A stretch of DNA of 64,000 bases from Argyresthia goedartella (Eukaryota; Arthropoda; Insecta; Lepidoptera; Argyresthiidae). The stretch's first letter is position 1. Every line of letters starts with the position of its first letter. Shown piece by piece: positions 23,571 to 34,112 of this stretch. Position numbers and translations under genes: made by a program. The notes beneath the pieces are model-generated. The model ran no database searches, was not told the DNA's origin, and saw only the letters and a list, made by a program, of their open reading frames with translations. Where the stretch lies: positions 29,263,674 to 29,327,673 of the forward strand of contig OX463808.1 in the NCBI GenBank assembly GCA_949825045.1, read 5' to 3'.

Positions 23571-24351
23571 GTGAGGGTGGTTTCATTCATTGTTGTCGCG
23601 GGTGTTTTCAATGTTTAATATAAAGTCTTCTATCGTGCCTCTCTGCTATTGTGGGTCGGTGGTCAGGGGCTCAAGCAGCAATATTTACCAAAGGGAAAAA
23701 GTTTTCGAGTTCAGATAAAATTAACCTTATGTCATTGTATATAAGAATCACTGACAATTCGATTCACATACTTTTTCGACACGTTATTATTCCTGCTTCC
23801 TCAAATAGTAAGTGTAAACTCTTCCCTGTTCATCGCCAAGCACATGGTGCTCCACGCTGGCCGCTATACCGTCCATTCTCTGAATAATTTATTGGAATCC
23901 TTTGGCGTTTTAGAGCCTTTGCCCACGATGTACTCTTATTTTTCCTCGTGGACTTTGCACGATTTTGATACTCGCTAAGGTACTATACATAGATTTGATT
24001 ATTGTGATTCGCGATTTTAATACGAGTATTATCCCACGACGTCCGTGCGTTCAGAATCCGCCGTGTGCTTTGAGTCGGAAGCGAGTTCATGCTCCGACAT
24101 GCTGGCCGGTTTAATTAGCATGCCCACAGCCCAGATAAACATTGCCCTGAAACGGAATTAACTTTATTAGCTTAATCACTCAATGTTTCACTAAAATTCC
24201 AAGAAATGCTGTCATTTCTCTCGCTCGGAAACTGACAGCGCCAGTATGATATTGAAGCGGTACTTTATTGGAGCAGCCGTATGTGAATTTGACCACGACC
24301 GTGGAGTTTTAGTGGGGTCTTTATCCAAAAGTTTATCTCTTTCTCCCACAG

Positions 24352-24680
24352 CCAGCAAGGAAAAAAAGAGCACCACCAAGTACCTAGCCACCAAGAAGCG
24401 ACAGGACCGGATTCAAGAGCTGCTTAAAAGCGATGGACTCGGCTCAAAACGGTGGTTATTCTACCCCCGGGAGTCAACTACAAGCACTCGGAGTCCTGAC
24501 GAATCTGGCACCCTAGTCCCGGGGGCACGTGATAACTGCGACCAAAGGATTAAGCTGGATGCCGACGTCTTTCGGAAGTATAAGAAGAGCAAAAAAGTGG
24601 ACGAGGACTCTCCGATAGCGAAATTGAAGAGATGGGAGTTGATTTTGTACAAAAGGTTGGGTTTTATTCAAGCGGTGTGA
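24352..24680 (+). CDS. Candidate exon 3: Lys/Arg-rich segment, possibly terminal
   Basis: The acceptor TTTCTCCCACAG ends at 24351. The first two bases complete the codon split at the exon 2 donor (G plus CC, alanine), so the reading frame is continuous. The exon encodes a highly charged segment (SKEKKSTTKYLATKKRQDR at its start, later VFRKYKKSKKVDEDS). It runs to a stop at 24678-24680. A weak donor (AAAAG|GTTGGG) near 24655 could end it earlier, in which case more exons lie downstream. No domain was recognised. The three compatible phases make a real gene likely, but its identity is unknown. Confidence 0.55.
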
Positions 24681-24837
24681 TGGATGTTGGTTTGATTTAA
24701 TTATATTTTTGGGTTGTTCGAATTGTTGGTTGTCATTACGTGGAAGTCGGCTAACGTCCCTTCTGTCTGCGCCATTTTTAGTTCAGGTCACACTGGTCAG
24801 TTCATTAAGCTCCATTAAGAATGAAGATATGTTGATC

Positions 24838-25095
24838 CATCCGAATGGCCGAGTCGGCAGTGACCCTGCCTACGAAGCCAAGGGTCCCGGGTTCGAGTCC
24901 CGATGGTGGCAAATATTTGTATGATGAGAACGGATGTCTGTACCCTTGTCGTTGTTTATCTATCTAAGTATAATATTAATCTATTTAAGTATATGTATCG
25001 TTGTCTAGTACCCACGATACAGGGAATACTAATTTGAAAAAAATAACTAATCAATGTGTGTAAATAGTGTCCAATGTAATATTATTATTATTCGT
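24838..25095 (+). mobile_element. SINE family B, full-length copy
   Basis: The tRNA-like head has box A TGGCCGAGTCGG and a perfect box B GGTTCGAGTCC. A middle region follows (TGTTTATCTATCTAAGTATA), then a 3' domain (CACGATACAGGGAATACTAA) related to that of family A, and an ATT-rich tail. It lies just after the candidate host gene. Confidence 0.85.
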
Positions 25096-25204
25096 ACGTA
25101 GGAAGTATAAACTTCTCATAATTTCCGGGCACTTTGTGTTAAAAATCATCAAACGATATTCCATTACAAATCCAATTCCCTTTTAACGATCAAGCAAGGA
25201 GTTG

Positions 25205-25380
25205 TAGCTGAGGTGACCTAATGGTCCAACTAACCGGCTAACCACCGGTAAAGTTTTAAATTAGAACTGAATTCGGGAGTTATGGCGCGGAAAATTGACG
25301 TACTGCCTTGCCGAAGAAAAAGTCGGTCGCAAAGTTCAGAAGTAGCTTGGAGGGGTTCGAATCCTCGGCTTTTGCAAATA
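25205..25380 (+). repeat. Decayed tRNA-like repeats
   Basis: GAGTTGTAGCTGAGGTGACC resembles an A-box region. A B-box-like GGTTCGAATCC follows about 140 bases later. The spacing is too long for a tRNA, so this is probably a disrupted SINE head. Confidence 0.35.
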
Positions 25381-25888
25381 AAAGTATTTAGGATTGGTGA
25401 GCTTGCGAAACTGGGAGTTTTATGGTGTAGAAAAACGTTCTGATGTTATTCTGCCGCGGTAAGGGAAAAAGTCGCAAGTGTTTTTTTCCCCCGGAATTAA
25501 GTAAAATATTTTACATTTACATTTACATGCAGGCATATACATACCGCTTGAATAAGAAAAAAGGCGCGTCCGCTGAACTAAGACGTATTTCGCTAGAAAA
25601 TCAATTAACAGAGATACGCTAAGCTAGAAGGTCGCTTTTGATATTAGCGCCTTTAAAATGTAGTTTTATGCGCAGTCCACTTTAAATATTCTAAATTTTC
25701 TAGAGGCAACTAACAATGCGCCTTCAAATTTCTGTAGAAAGTCGCTTAAGCTGTGAATATCAAGATCAAGAGTGAATGACGGGACAATGATAAGTATGAG
25801 GAGGACAAGGGTGAATTTAGAGGAGGAAAAGACTTATTGGATGAGGGAGGGGGGGGGGGGAACAAGGATAGGATCAGCGTTATCAGCG

Positions 25889-26072
25889 GACGACCTCCGT
25901 TGCTGAGGTTATGCCTCTGCCTATCATGCGAGAGGTACCAAGTTCGATACAGAAAAAAAAACAGTTTTTAGATATTTATATGTGTGACGTCGCTGTTTCT
26001 GGTTCCCACGACACAGGGTATCCTAGTGTGGGGCCAGAAGCAATGTATGTGCCTGCATGTAAATGTTTACGT
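25889..26072 (+). mobile_element. SINE family A copy with degenerate head
   Basis: The head (GACGACCTCCGTTGCTGAGG, then AAGTTCGATAC) has lost a good B box. The 3' domain (GACGTCGCTGTTTCTGG, CACGACACAGGGTATCCTAG) and tail are intact. A G-run at 25849-25860 lies upstream. Confidence 0.82.
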
Positions 26073-26956
26073 CTCATGTTTATGGTTAAACGGCGCGCAA
26101 AGCTGTGCGCCTCTGCTAACCTGTGTTGGTAAATTTTATACTTTTTGTTTTAATGCTGGTACTTGCAATTTCGATGGTGTAAAGTCAAACAGGACATTAA
26201 AAATTAGAGTTACATACTATTAAATTTACTTTCACAATTGGAATTAAGTAAAACTTTAGCTTAAAAAATTCAAAGAAAAATAAATCTACTTAGTTATAAT
26301 AAGTCTAGACTGTCAGTTAATACCTACAATCGGGTACTTGGTACTAGTAAATAGAAGCTTTGACCTTAATTATTTTCATGCTTTATGTTTTTATAGACCA
26401 CCGTAAAAAAACTTCTTTTACTAAAATAGTTATGGTGGTCTAAGAATTAGCTTAGTTGTTAACCGTATGTTTGTATGTTTGTTTGATTGCCACTATCACG
26501 CGTTTGGCTGAACCGATTTTGATGACATTTTCAGAAAAGTATTTGTTACATTCTGCATAAAGTTTTGGTCAACTTTGAAGGAGGTTCCCTTTAAAAATAT
26601 TATATTGCTTTAAGGAGAGTTAGTCCATACATTATCCCCTAGAGCACACTTGGGTACTGTAGTACCCAAAACCCGTTATAGGTTTTAAATTTTATTACCA
26701 TGGCATAAGATGCAAAATCGCGACCCCTAAAAAAAAAGAGGGGTTATGTGGAATATTGTTATTTATTTTTAATCTTTTACTTATTTTTTTAGCCTCACTG
26801 CTAAGAAGAAAATAAGAATTGAGGAAATTTGCGTCTTTTTATCTTATGATTATTGGTATTAATGGACTGAGTTTCTGAGGAATAATACAAACAAGTATTT
26901 TCCTAAGTGGGATGGACGAAATTGGCCATTTGCGCCTTTGCGACGTAGTTTAAACT
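26073..26956. other. Non-coding; diverged repeat at about 26395-26640
   Basis: The segment near 26450-26600 (TGTTTGTTTGATTGCC, then TTTGGCTGAACCGATTTTGA) resembles dispersed repeats I recall from lepidopteran introns. The GACCCCTAAAAAAAAAGAGG passage near 26722 has a counterpart near 45075. The remainder is unassigned. Confidence 0.4.
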
Positions 26957-27467
26957 ATCAGCTGTTATGTATGCCGCAATTGGTTAGTTAAATCAGACGC
27001 TTAATTAACTCTCTAGACCGTTAATCAAATGCCGAAGTTTAACCAAGTCACTATTTTGATTCAAATTTAAAAGCATCGTGGAAAACTTTTAAGAATCATG
27101 TTGCATGCAAAGCATGTTGGAAAACAAGATGGCGTCTCGACAACAGCTGATTTGCACAGTTTATATCAGGGCAAAACATTGCGGTAGATTAGGGTAAAGG
27201 GGGTGAGCGAAGCGAAGCCCCCTTTATCCTTCGTATTAGGTTGAACATGTAAGAACAACAAAAATAGTTAAAACATAAACTGAAGTACACATTAAAAAAA
27301 ATGTATATTTCTTGATGCCTAGGAACGTTTAGACAACTCATTAAACGTTGCGTTCACTCACTTTTCTGACGGAATTTTAGTGACTTGGTTAAACGTCGGC
27401 ATTTAATTAACGGTCTAGAGAGTTAGTTAAGTGTCTGATTTAACCAACTAAGTGCGACATGTACAAA
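26957..27467. mobile_element. Long-TIR MITE carrying the hairpin cassette
   Basis: Terminal inverted repeats of roughly 75-100 bp: the left arm contains TTAAATCAGACGCTTAATTA, then CTCTCTAGACCGTTAAT and TTTAACCAAGTCACTA. The right arm (about 27370-27460) is the inverted counterpart with few changes. The cassette with a nearly perfect 13-bp stem (27191-27203 with 27218-27230) lies between them. The ends differ from those of the other cassette-bearing MITEs. Confidence 0.75.
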
Positions 27468-28189
27468 GTCTGGCCATAGGTTCTGTCCCAAGTTTTAGAA
27501 GTCGGATAATTTAAATATTTAGTAACAGTCATTGCTCATTTCTTCCGCTGTGACCTAAATAGGGTCTTCTGAAAAAACCTTCCATGATAGCATCAATCCG
27601 AGCTGGAAAGATGGAGTGGGGAGGCAGTTGCTCACGTCCGAAGGAGATACTTGGTACCTATAGCCCTTCACGTCCTAAGGTAGTGCTAAGGAGCAACCAA
27701 TCAACACTAAAGTTACCAGGTTCTCGAAAGACACCCTGTCCAAATACAGTGAAATCTAGAACAACACGTGATATTGGCGAAGAAATAATAAAGATGGAGT
27801 GGGGTGTGAAAGTATCGTGTCGCAATCATCGCGCTTCATAAGTGTTACAAAATCCAGTTGACATTAATGGTCAAAGCGATGTGGCGCTAAAGCAGGCGCC
27901 AGACATAGTTTAAACAAACTTCTTTTAAGACTTTGAAAACACATTTGAACACATATTGTCGCAACCTGCCAGACATGCTTTGCAAACATTTTTTAACAAT
28001 AAAAGAAGTGTTAAATTGATGAAGCTATATCTAGCGCCGGCTATACAGTAATAATATAAAGAAGACTGTCCATGGCCATACAAAGCACCGTACATAGAAA
28101 AGTAGTTTATTGGTAACCTAGATGTCGCTCATAGTATTTTTTCATTACTAAATTATAATTTCAATCTCACCACAATCTAAAGCTTTCTT
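27468..28189. other. Unassigned non-coding sequence
   Basis: The open frame at 27584-27841 (85 codons) contains a SRTTRDIGEEIIKMEW stretch faintly like the C-terminal part of RTE-type LINE proteins. It is too weak to call. Confidence 0.35.
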
Positions 28190-28255
28190 TGCCGAGCGGT
28201 TGATATCAGACTTTTAAGTGGTAGATCGAGGTTCGATCCCCAGAGCGGTCAACTT
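28190..28255 (+). repeat. tRNA-like SINE head
   Basis: Box A-like TTTGCCGAGCGG and box B GGTTCGATCCCC are about 40 bases apart. The acceptor stem does not pair well and the 3' side runs into AT-rich sequence, so a SINE head or decayed tRNA is likelier than a functional tRNA gene. Confidence 0.45.
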
Positions 28256-28317
28256 ACCTTTTGTTTACGATTTTTATAAGGTTTTTATTTATTGAGCCAG
28301 TTAATTTTTTATTTTTT

Positions 28318-28510
28318 TATTTCTTTAAAGTGCGCGAGTCCGACTCGCACTTGACCCTTTATTTTGTTTGATGTATTTTTATTTGTTTGCTTTTGCGCCT
28401 GTAATAAAATTGATGCAAATTTTATTGGAGAATTTTTTTGGAAAATGTTTTAAAAACCGGTCAAATGCGGGTCAGACTCGCACACGAAGGGTTCTGTACC
28501 ATCTTGAGCA
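28318..28510. repeat. Two end fragments of the dispersed ACCGG repeat
   Basis: A minus-strand end (GCGAGTCCGACTCGCACTTG) at 28325-28360 and a plus-strand end (ACCGGTCAAATGCGGGTCAG, then GAAGGGTTCTGTACCAT) at 28456-28505 face each other. Both lack interiors. Confidence 0.6.
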
Positions 28511-29177
28511 AAAAAACTTAAGCAGTAAAAAAACAGGAAAAAACTTGGATTTGAACCCAGAACATAGAGATTGCGCGACTGATATCAAACCAAATTACGC
28601 CATCACATCGTTTCAATAAGTCGCGAAATTTACGATCACGTTTCAATGATATTCAGATCTAATCTGAGTCTGGTAGCGCTTGTGTAGTCTAATAAATTTC
28701 TGACGCCACCTAGGGCATTGTAAGTACAACAAATAGGTGGCCGTAGACAGAGAAAGCTGGTTTCTCTTTCTACGTAAGCAGCAAACAGGGCTAACGCCAT
28801 CTGTGGGCGGAATTTTCTGCTATCTACCGGAGTACGATTTGTTGTTCGGGATGGCTTGTCTTATGGTAGTACTACGAGTACGATAGGTAGATCAAATAGG
28901 TAGAAGAATCTCAAAATAGTATGGATTAATATCTCCACACTCCTCGTCAGTCTTATCTGTCATTCATAGTCAAGGACTACCAGCATTTAACAATATATAT
29001 TTAGTACCATTGTTCAAAATATAGTTTACAATTCGATTAATCTACAGGAAACTTCGTCAATAACTTAAAACTAAACTTAAACACTTGCTAAACTACAAGA
29101 TATGGCAGGGAAACAACTTAAAAATTATATGCTTCCAAATAATAATAACCTAAGGAGATAGAGAACCAAAGAATAAT
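28511..29177. other. Unassigned non-coding sequence
   Basis: No gene or defined repeat was recognised. Confidence 0.4.
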
Positions 29178-29227
29178 AACCAGAGTATAGCAGGAAGTCA
29201 AGGACTTCCTGCTATACTCTGCTGGTT
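29178..29227. repeat. Near-perfect foldback of about 22 bp per arm
   Basis: The left arm ends AGTATAGCAGGAAGTC (29184-29199). A 3-nt loop and the exact complement follow, then a 3-nt bulge before the last pairs (CTGGTT). It resembles the hairpins at 8716 and 58435. Confidence 0.8.
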
Positions 29228-30238
29228 CTTATTTTGTATGCAGGTGCACAAGACCTGATATTTGCCAGCAGCATAACATTCCAACCTCTCTATCAGGCAT
29301 GTCACTTTCAGAATGCACGGCTATGCACGTTTTTATTATTTATTTATGCACAAATAGCGCTCTCAAACAGGAGCCGACGCTATGCGGACCCGGTGTATTT
29401 TCGACCCAACTTTGGGGCTGGACTGTTTTATGGCCTGTAAGCGTCGGCACACGCGAACTACTGTGTGATTCATACGCGATGCACTGTACAGTGCAAGACT
29501 TTGGGTCGAGCGAGAATATTTGAGGAAACTAAAGGCTTCCTTATTGAATGATAAGTGCCTCCTTTTGTTACTTGATAAGCTTGGGATAGCACGAGATATG
29601 TCCAATGACTGTCTTGGGCCTCAAAAACATTACAATTTATTTTACGAGATTGAACTTTTTTTATCTCCAGCTACTCTTCAGGCTATGATTCGACAAACTA
29701 AGTAAAGGATATTTCTAGCATTTATTTTCTATAATTTAATTGGAATTTATTTCCATCTCTATTTATATCAATAGCAAACTGAAATTTCTAAAATGAAGGA
29801 AAGCGGAATTTTGAGAATATCCCTCGAACTTGAAAAGTAAATAAAGCGTGGAATCGAGTATTCCGTGTATTTGATCATTTATTTCGTAATAATTTTAATT
29901 CTGCCCCACGCCCTGCCCCTTCACCCAGGGGAGATGAGAGAACTGCAGTGCATTGAGGTAGAAACAATCAGACATGTAGGTTTATTTGAAATATTTTAAA
30001 ACTTGTCTTTCACCTTTAGTTCTTCATACATCGTTAGTAAATAAGTATTTGGCTATCCATTCATCTAAACCACCATAAGACCATTCAAATGTCTTTTGTC
30101 TACAATAATAAGCAAAAAAGCACCAAAACGCATCTTGCGGTAAAAAGTAGATAGGTACAAGAGTATCCAAAGATGGATTGATAATGTTAATAAGAACGGT
30201 GAATGAATAGTGGTTAAATTGTTATTTTTTATACATAA
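29228..30238. other. Unassigned non-coding sequence
   Basis: A somewhat GC-richer patch at 29380-29480 has overlapping short frames on both strands, but no convincing domain or splice pattern. Confidence 0.4.
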
Positions 30239-30290
30239 GCATTTACTACGGCCCCACACTAGGATACCATGTGTCGTGGGAACCGGAATC
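30239..30290 (-). mobile_element. SINE family A, short 3' fragment
   Basis: Only the conserved 3' core remains (minus strand: CACGACACATGGTATCCTAG, then TGTGGGGCC). Confidence 0.65.
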
Positions 30291-30699
30291 AGCACACAAT
30301 ACAGCGGTAAAACGTTTCATTTCGTACAATGAGTTCTCTGACAGATAATAAAAAAACAAAAAGAAAGCTGTGACAGATGGCGTTGATTTGACATGGCTTT
30401 CATGGGTCTTTGTAATAACTTAAGGGGCATTTACATGTTCAGTTCTACTACAGAGTCATGGTGTGAACAATCAACGCGAAAGGAACGGCCAACGGAGCGG
30501 CCGCTGGAACCTTCGCCGAGTATAGGTGTAGGGTAAATGCGTCTACTATGCAAACCTCGAGCACTATCCTCAGAATCTATAAAATGTTATGTTTCACAGG
30601 TGATGGTAGTTACCTTCCTTACGGCAGTTTCTAATTCGGGGACAATAGCTGTTTTTTGAAATGACGCGTAAATGACATTATTATACAAACTCACTTTAA

Positions 30700-30990
30700 C
30701 ATAGCGCCAAGCCTTTTCCGGGGTGGCAGAGACACAATTATGTCCACGTTTAGCCAGTTATTCAATGCTCCATTTTGCGTGACAGCGGTCTAGCCTATTG
30801 CGGCAGCTATGAGGAGATTGAAGGTTTCCTCAACATGTTTTCTATCAACGTTAGAACTTCTGTATAATGGACGTAAGGTAAATTACGTTTGTTACAAGGT
30901 TAGCACTGGACTCGAATCCATATTCTCTCTGACATACCCTCTGTGAGAAGCCGGTCTGAAACAATCTAGACCATGGAGCACTCTCTGTAT
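30700..30990 (-). mobile_element. SINE family C copy, degenerate
   Basis: Aligns on the minus strand with the better copy at 55325-55595. Shared words are TTGAGGAAACCTTCA-like text, TGTCACGCAAAATGGAG-like text and GCC...GGAAAAGGC. The B box reads GGATTCGAGTCC. The tail is lost. Confidence 0.6.
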
Positions 30991-31489
30991 AATAACACAT
31001 GCAGACAAAGAAACAGAAACATTTTTTTAATATTTTTCGCTTATCCTCCATACTAAAATGTGTAACTTTTCTTTTGATACATTATATTGTAGTACTAATA
31101 ATACAATACTTATTTATTACAAAAGTTATACTTACTAGCCAAATATATAGAGGGTTTCAGCTTACATTAGTTTCTCGTCTGGTTTCGCCCAACACAAGTT
31201 TGCGATCTCAATAGTAAACAATTTTTGGTGGCACAAAAACCTCGAAATTTTCGGCATTTTCCAGTTTTTAGCCATTTCAGGCCTTAAGGACTAGTTCTAC
31301 TCTAACATGCGTTTTGGCCAAATATAAATTTCCACCCCACTACGCAGTAGAAGAAGCTTTTAGCTATTATTGGTGCCCATGGGACCCTAATGCTAAGCCT
31401 CTGCTGGTCTTCTGTCCGTCCGCTGGTCTTCTGTCCGTCCGTTCATCTGTCATCCGTTCGTTCGACCATTTGTTTGTTTGATGATAACG

Positions 31490-31655
31490 GATACTTTTAC
31501 CCTAGTCATGGTTGTTTATCTATCTAAGTATAATATTTATCTATACAAGTATTTGTATCGTTGTCTAGCACCCAAGATACAGGGAATCCTAGTTTGGGGC
31601 TAGATCAATGTGTGTAAATAGTGTCCAAGGGATTATTATTATTATTATTATTATT
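31490..31655 (+). mobile_element. SINE family B, 5'-truncated copy
   Basis: Starts at TTGATGATAACGGATA, past the tRNA-like head. It then matches family B through TGTTTATCTATCTAAGTATA, AAGATACAGGGAATCCTAG and GTGTGTAAATAGTGTCC, and ends in an ATT microsatellite. Confidence 0.78.
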
Positions 31656-33087
31656 CCTCCGTATGTCTATCAGCGGACTATAATATCTCTAGTATTAGTA
31701 TTAGTAGACAATAGAAATTTTCTGAAAGTTTGTATTTATGTAGCCGCTTTTTAAATAAATTATAAACGAAACGGGCTTTTAAAATTAAATGGGTTCCCCG
31801 TTTTTCGTGATGTAATCTACAAATTTATGCTTTTGGTTTTTATTTTTACATACGCTACATTACCTTGATTCTCGCCCCACTGCATGATTCTAGGTCCGTG
31901 GAAAGTACCAGAATTTATTTTTCACACCTTTCATTCGGAAAAGTAAGTTTTGCTCCACGACTAGAGGGAGCAAAATGCTACGTTTCTGTTCAAGCTACTT
32001 TTTTAATGTATTCATTGGCATGTAGCATTTACGCAATGTGCCAATTAAACACAGATCTTAATAAAATAATCGATTGTTATTTCATCGTAGTCGATTAAAA
32101 ATGAACATGTTTCAAGTTTTGACTTTAACAACGTTATATGAAAAATTATGATTTTTTCGTAATATTTTTAAAAAAATGACACAATAAATTATGTTTTACT
32201 GAAATCAAAACTATCGATGACTGTTATTGTGATATAATGAATATTGATATCCGAAACCATATTAATATTCGATTCGATTATTTTTACACACAGGAATATT
32301 TTATCTGTGGTGAACTTTTCCTAATCCTTCACAATCCGTCATTATGAAAAAAAAGTTTTGTTTACGTTGTTCGATTACTGTATAGTTTTTTTTTTTTAGA
32401 GCATTTAATTAAAATTTTCCTCATAGTCGGTGTGAAAAGTTGTATGTGCCAAGGAGCAAAATTATTTTCATCATGGGTTATTATGGGTTTCGTGACGCTC
32501 AGGATTCTAACTTAGAATCCCTTGCTACGCTCAGGATTCTATCGTAGAATCCTTCCCTTCACTCTGGATTCAATGTACCGCCCTCGCCGTAAGTACATCA
32601 TTTTGCTCCCTTGTGACACAAATAACTATTAATTCTCTAGGGAGTATCAACATATGTGGCAATATTGTGAAATATCTTTTGAAAAAAGGGTCTAAGAGAA
32701 ATATACTTTGTTTATCAAATGATGTTTCCACGACTTTCTCATCCTGAGAGTTCAATGATTTTTGATATCAATAGTTTATCAGTAATAGTTTAGATAACTT
32801 TGGGGTTACCGTCACCGACCTTACGTGACCTTGTCTTGGGAAACGTCACAAATAATTTTACTGATGTTGTGTAAATTAAATTACAGATGAACCTGTCGTC
32901 ACATAGTGCTTATCGGGACTATTTGGAAAAGGCCATAAGTTAATCATAGTTTAACCATACAAGTTAAGCGGTCCAGACTGACTTGTCAAATTCATAGGTT
33001 GTAATGAAACATGGTAAAGACGGAGTATTTTAGTAGTTTGCAAGATAAGATAATTTCAAAGCAAAAAAAAGTTTGACGTGTGCTTTT
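31656..33087. other. Non-coding; small tandem unit with palindromes
   Basis: At about 32503-32553 a unit CGCTCAGGATTCTA...TAGAATCC occurs twice in tandem, each with its own short inverted repeat. The rest is AT-rich and unassigned. Confidence 0.5.
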
Positions 33088-33235
33088 ACCTTAAGTGGCT
33101 GCCGCAATGGACTGGCCGCCGCAGAAAGGAACAGCTGCCGCAAAACGGAACGGCGGCCGCAGAACGGGATGGACCGGCCGAACCGGGCCGGCCACCGCGG
33201 CGTTCGCTGGCAAGAGGCACTACGGAAAAAAATCT
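33088..33235. other. Isolated GC-rich island with degenerate tandem units
   Basis: About 145 bases of strongly GC-rich sequence (repeated GCCGCAGAA/ACGGAACGG-like units, then CCGGCCGAACCGGGCCGG) sit in AT-rich flanks. Two frames are open through it, but neither shows a domain. It may be a diverged minisatellite, a fragment of a coding exon or a captured foreign piece. Confidence 0.5.
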
Positions 33236-33394
33236 TCTTCACTTAATTGCGCGTCCAGATGTGTAGGTCCATCATCAAAATTAAATATTTTTTGCTGGCA
33301 TGAAAAAAATAAAAACCATGTCTCTCTAACGACATCTAATTACGAATTCGGAACTACTTTATTTACTTTTTATGAGGTGTCAGAAAATTTTAAT

Positions 33395-33811
33395 GAGGTA
33401 TTATATTATATCAAAGCACTGTTTCCACGAAGTCAAACAGATGGCGCTGTGAATGTTACTTGGGTTCTCACGTTTATATTACTCACGCGGGTCCATAAAT
33501 CGAAAAATGGTCCTGACATATTGATATTACTTTTAAAAAATCTATCCAATAATAGATCAGAATCAGAATATACTATATAGACGATAATTTAGAAAAATAA
33601 CGTAAATTGGGGATGTGGGGATAATATATAATTTTAACGCTATCCCATAGTGTGGGATGTCATCACATAGATCTTTTAAAAATAATACGAGTATGTTAAA
33701 TACATTTGATGACTTGTTGATCTGTCTGAACAATAAAAGCGCCAGAACCCAAGTCTCATTCACAGCGCCATCTATTGGACTTGGCTTAGATAATACCTCA
33801 TTCTGTGACCC
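33395..33811. mobile_element. Long inverted-repeat element (foldback or MITE)
   Basis: The two halves are inverted copies over roughly 160 bases. The left arm runs from ATGAGGTATTATATTA through GATGGCGCTGTGAATG and ACTTGGGTTCT. The right arm has CGCCAGAACCCAAGTCTCAT, then CACAGCGCCATCTATTGG and ATAATACCTCAT. They are separated by an AT-rich centre. Divergence between the arms suggests an old insertion. Confidence 0.65.
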
Positions 33812-34029
33812 GTCTGTAGTTATCACCATTCCTATCCCTATGTGCGTTTCGTAGATGTTTGTTTTTTTCTTCCCCCGCTCCCTCAGTAACTGTTTGTATT
33901 CATCTTGAGCGCGCGCCCAGCTTCCATTTTTAAGTAATTGCGTGATTCCTACTAGGTACCTACATGTCGAATTGCTTGCATACTGTCCAAATTTTATCAC
34001 ATTTCAGAACCAAAGAAAATGAACACAAA

Positions 34030-34112
34030 TAATAATAATAATACCTAGGACACTATTTACACATATTGATCTAGCCCCAAATTAGGATTCCCTGTATCTT
34101 GGGTACTAGACA
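34030..34112 (-). mobile_element. SINE family B, 3' fragment
   Basis: Minus-strand copy of the 3' domain (AAGATACAGGGAATCCTAAT, then TGTGTAAATAGTGTCC), ending in an ATT run at its 3' end. Confidence 0.75.

Noticed and set aside
27584..27841. Possible RTE-like coding fragment
   Set aside because: Only a short stretch (SRTTRDIGEEIIKMEW) is suggestive, and no other motif supports it.
28190..28255. Functional tRNA gene
   Set aside because: A and B boxes are visible, but the acceptor stem and anticodon arm do not fold convincingly. Called a SINE head or decayed tRNA instead.
33095..33580. 161-codon plus-strand protein gene
   Set aside because: It joins a GC-rich tandem region to one arm of a long inverted repeat. 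There is no domain, and the mirror arm also stays open by symmetry.
33563..34000. 145-codon minus-strand protein gene
   Set aside because: It contains the other arm of the same inverted repeat. The shared DGAVNxTWVL text reflects DNA repetition rather than protein conservation.
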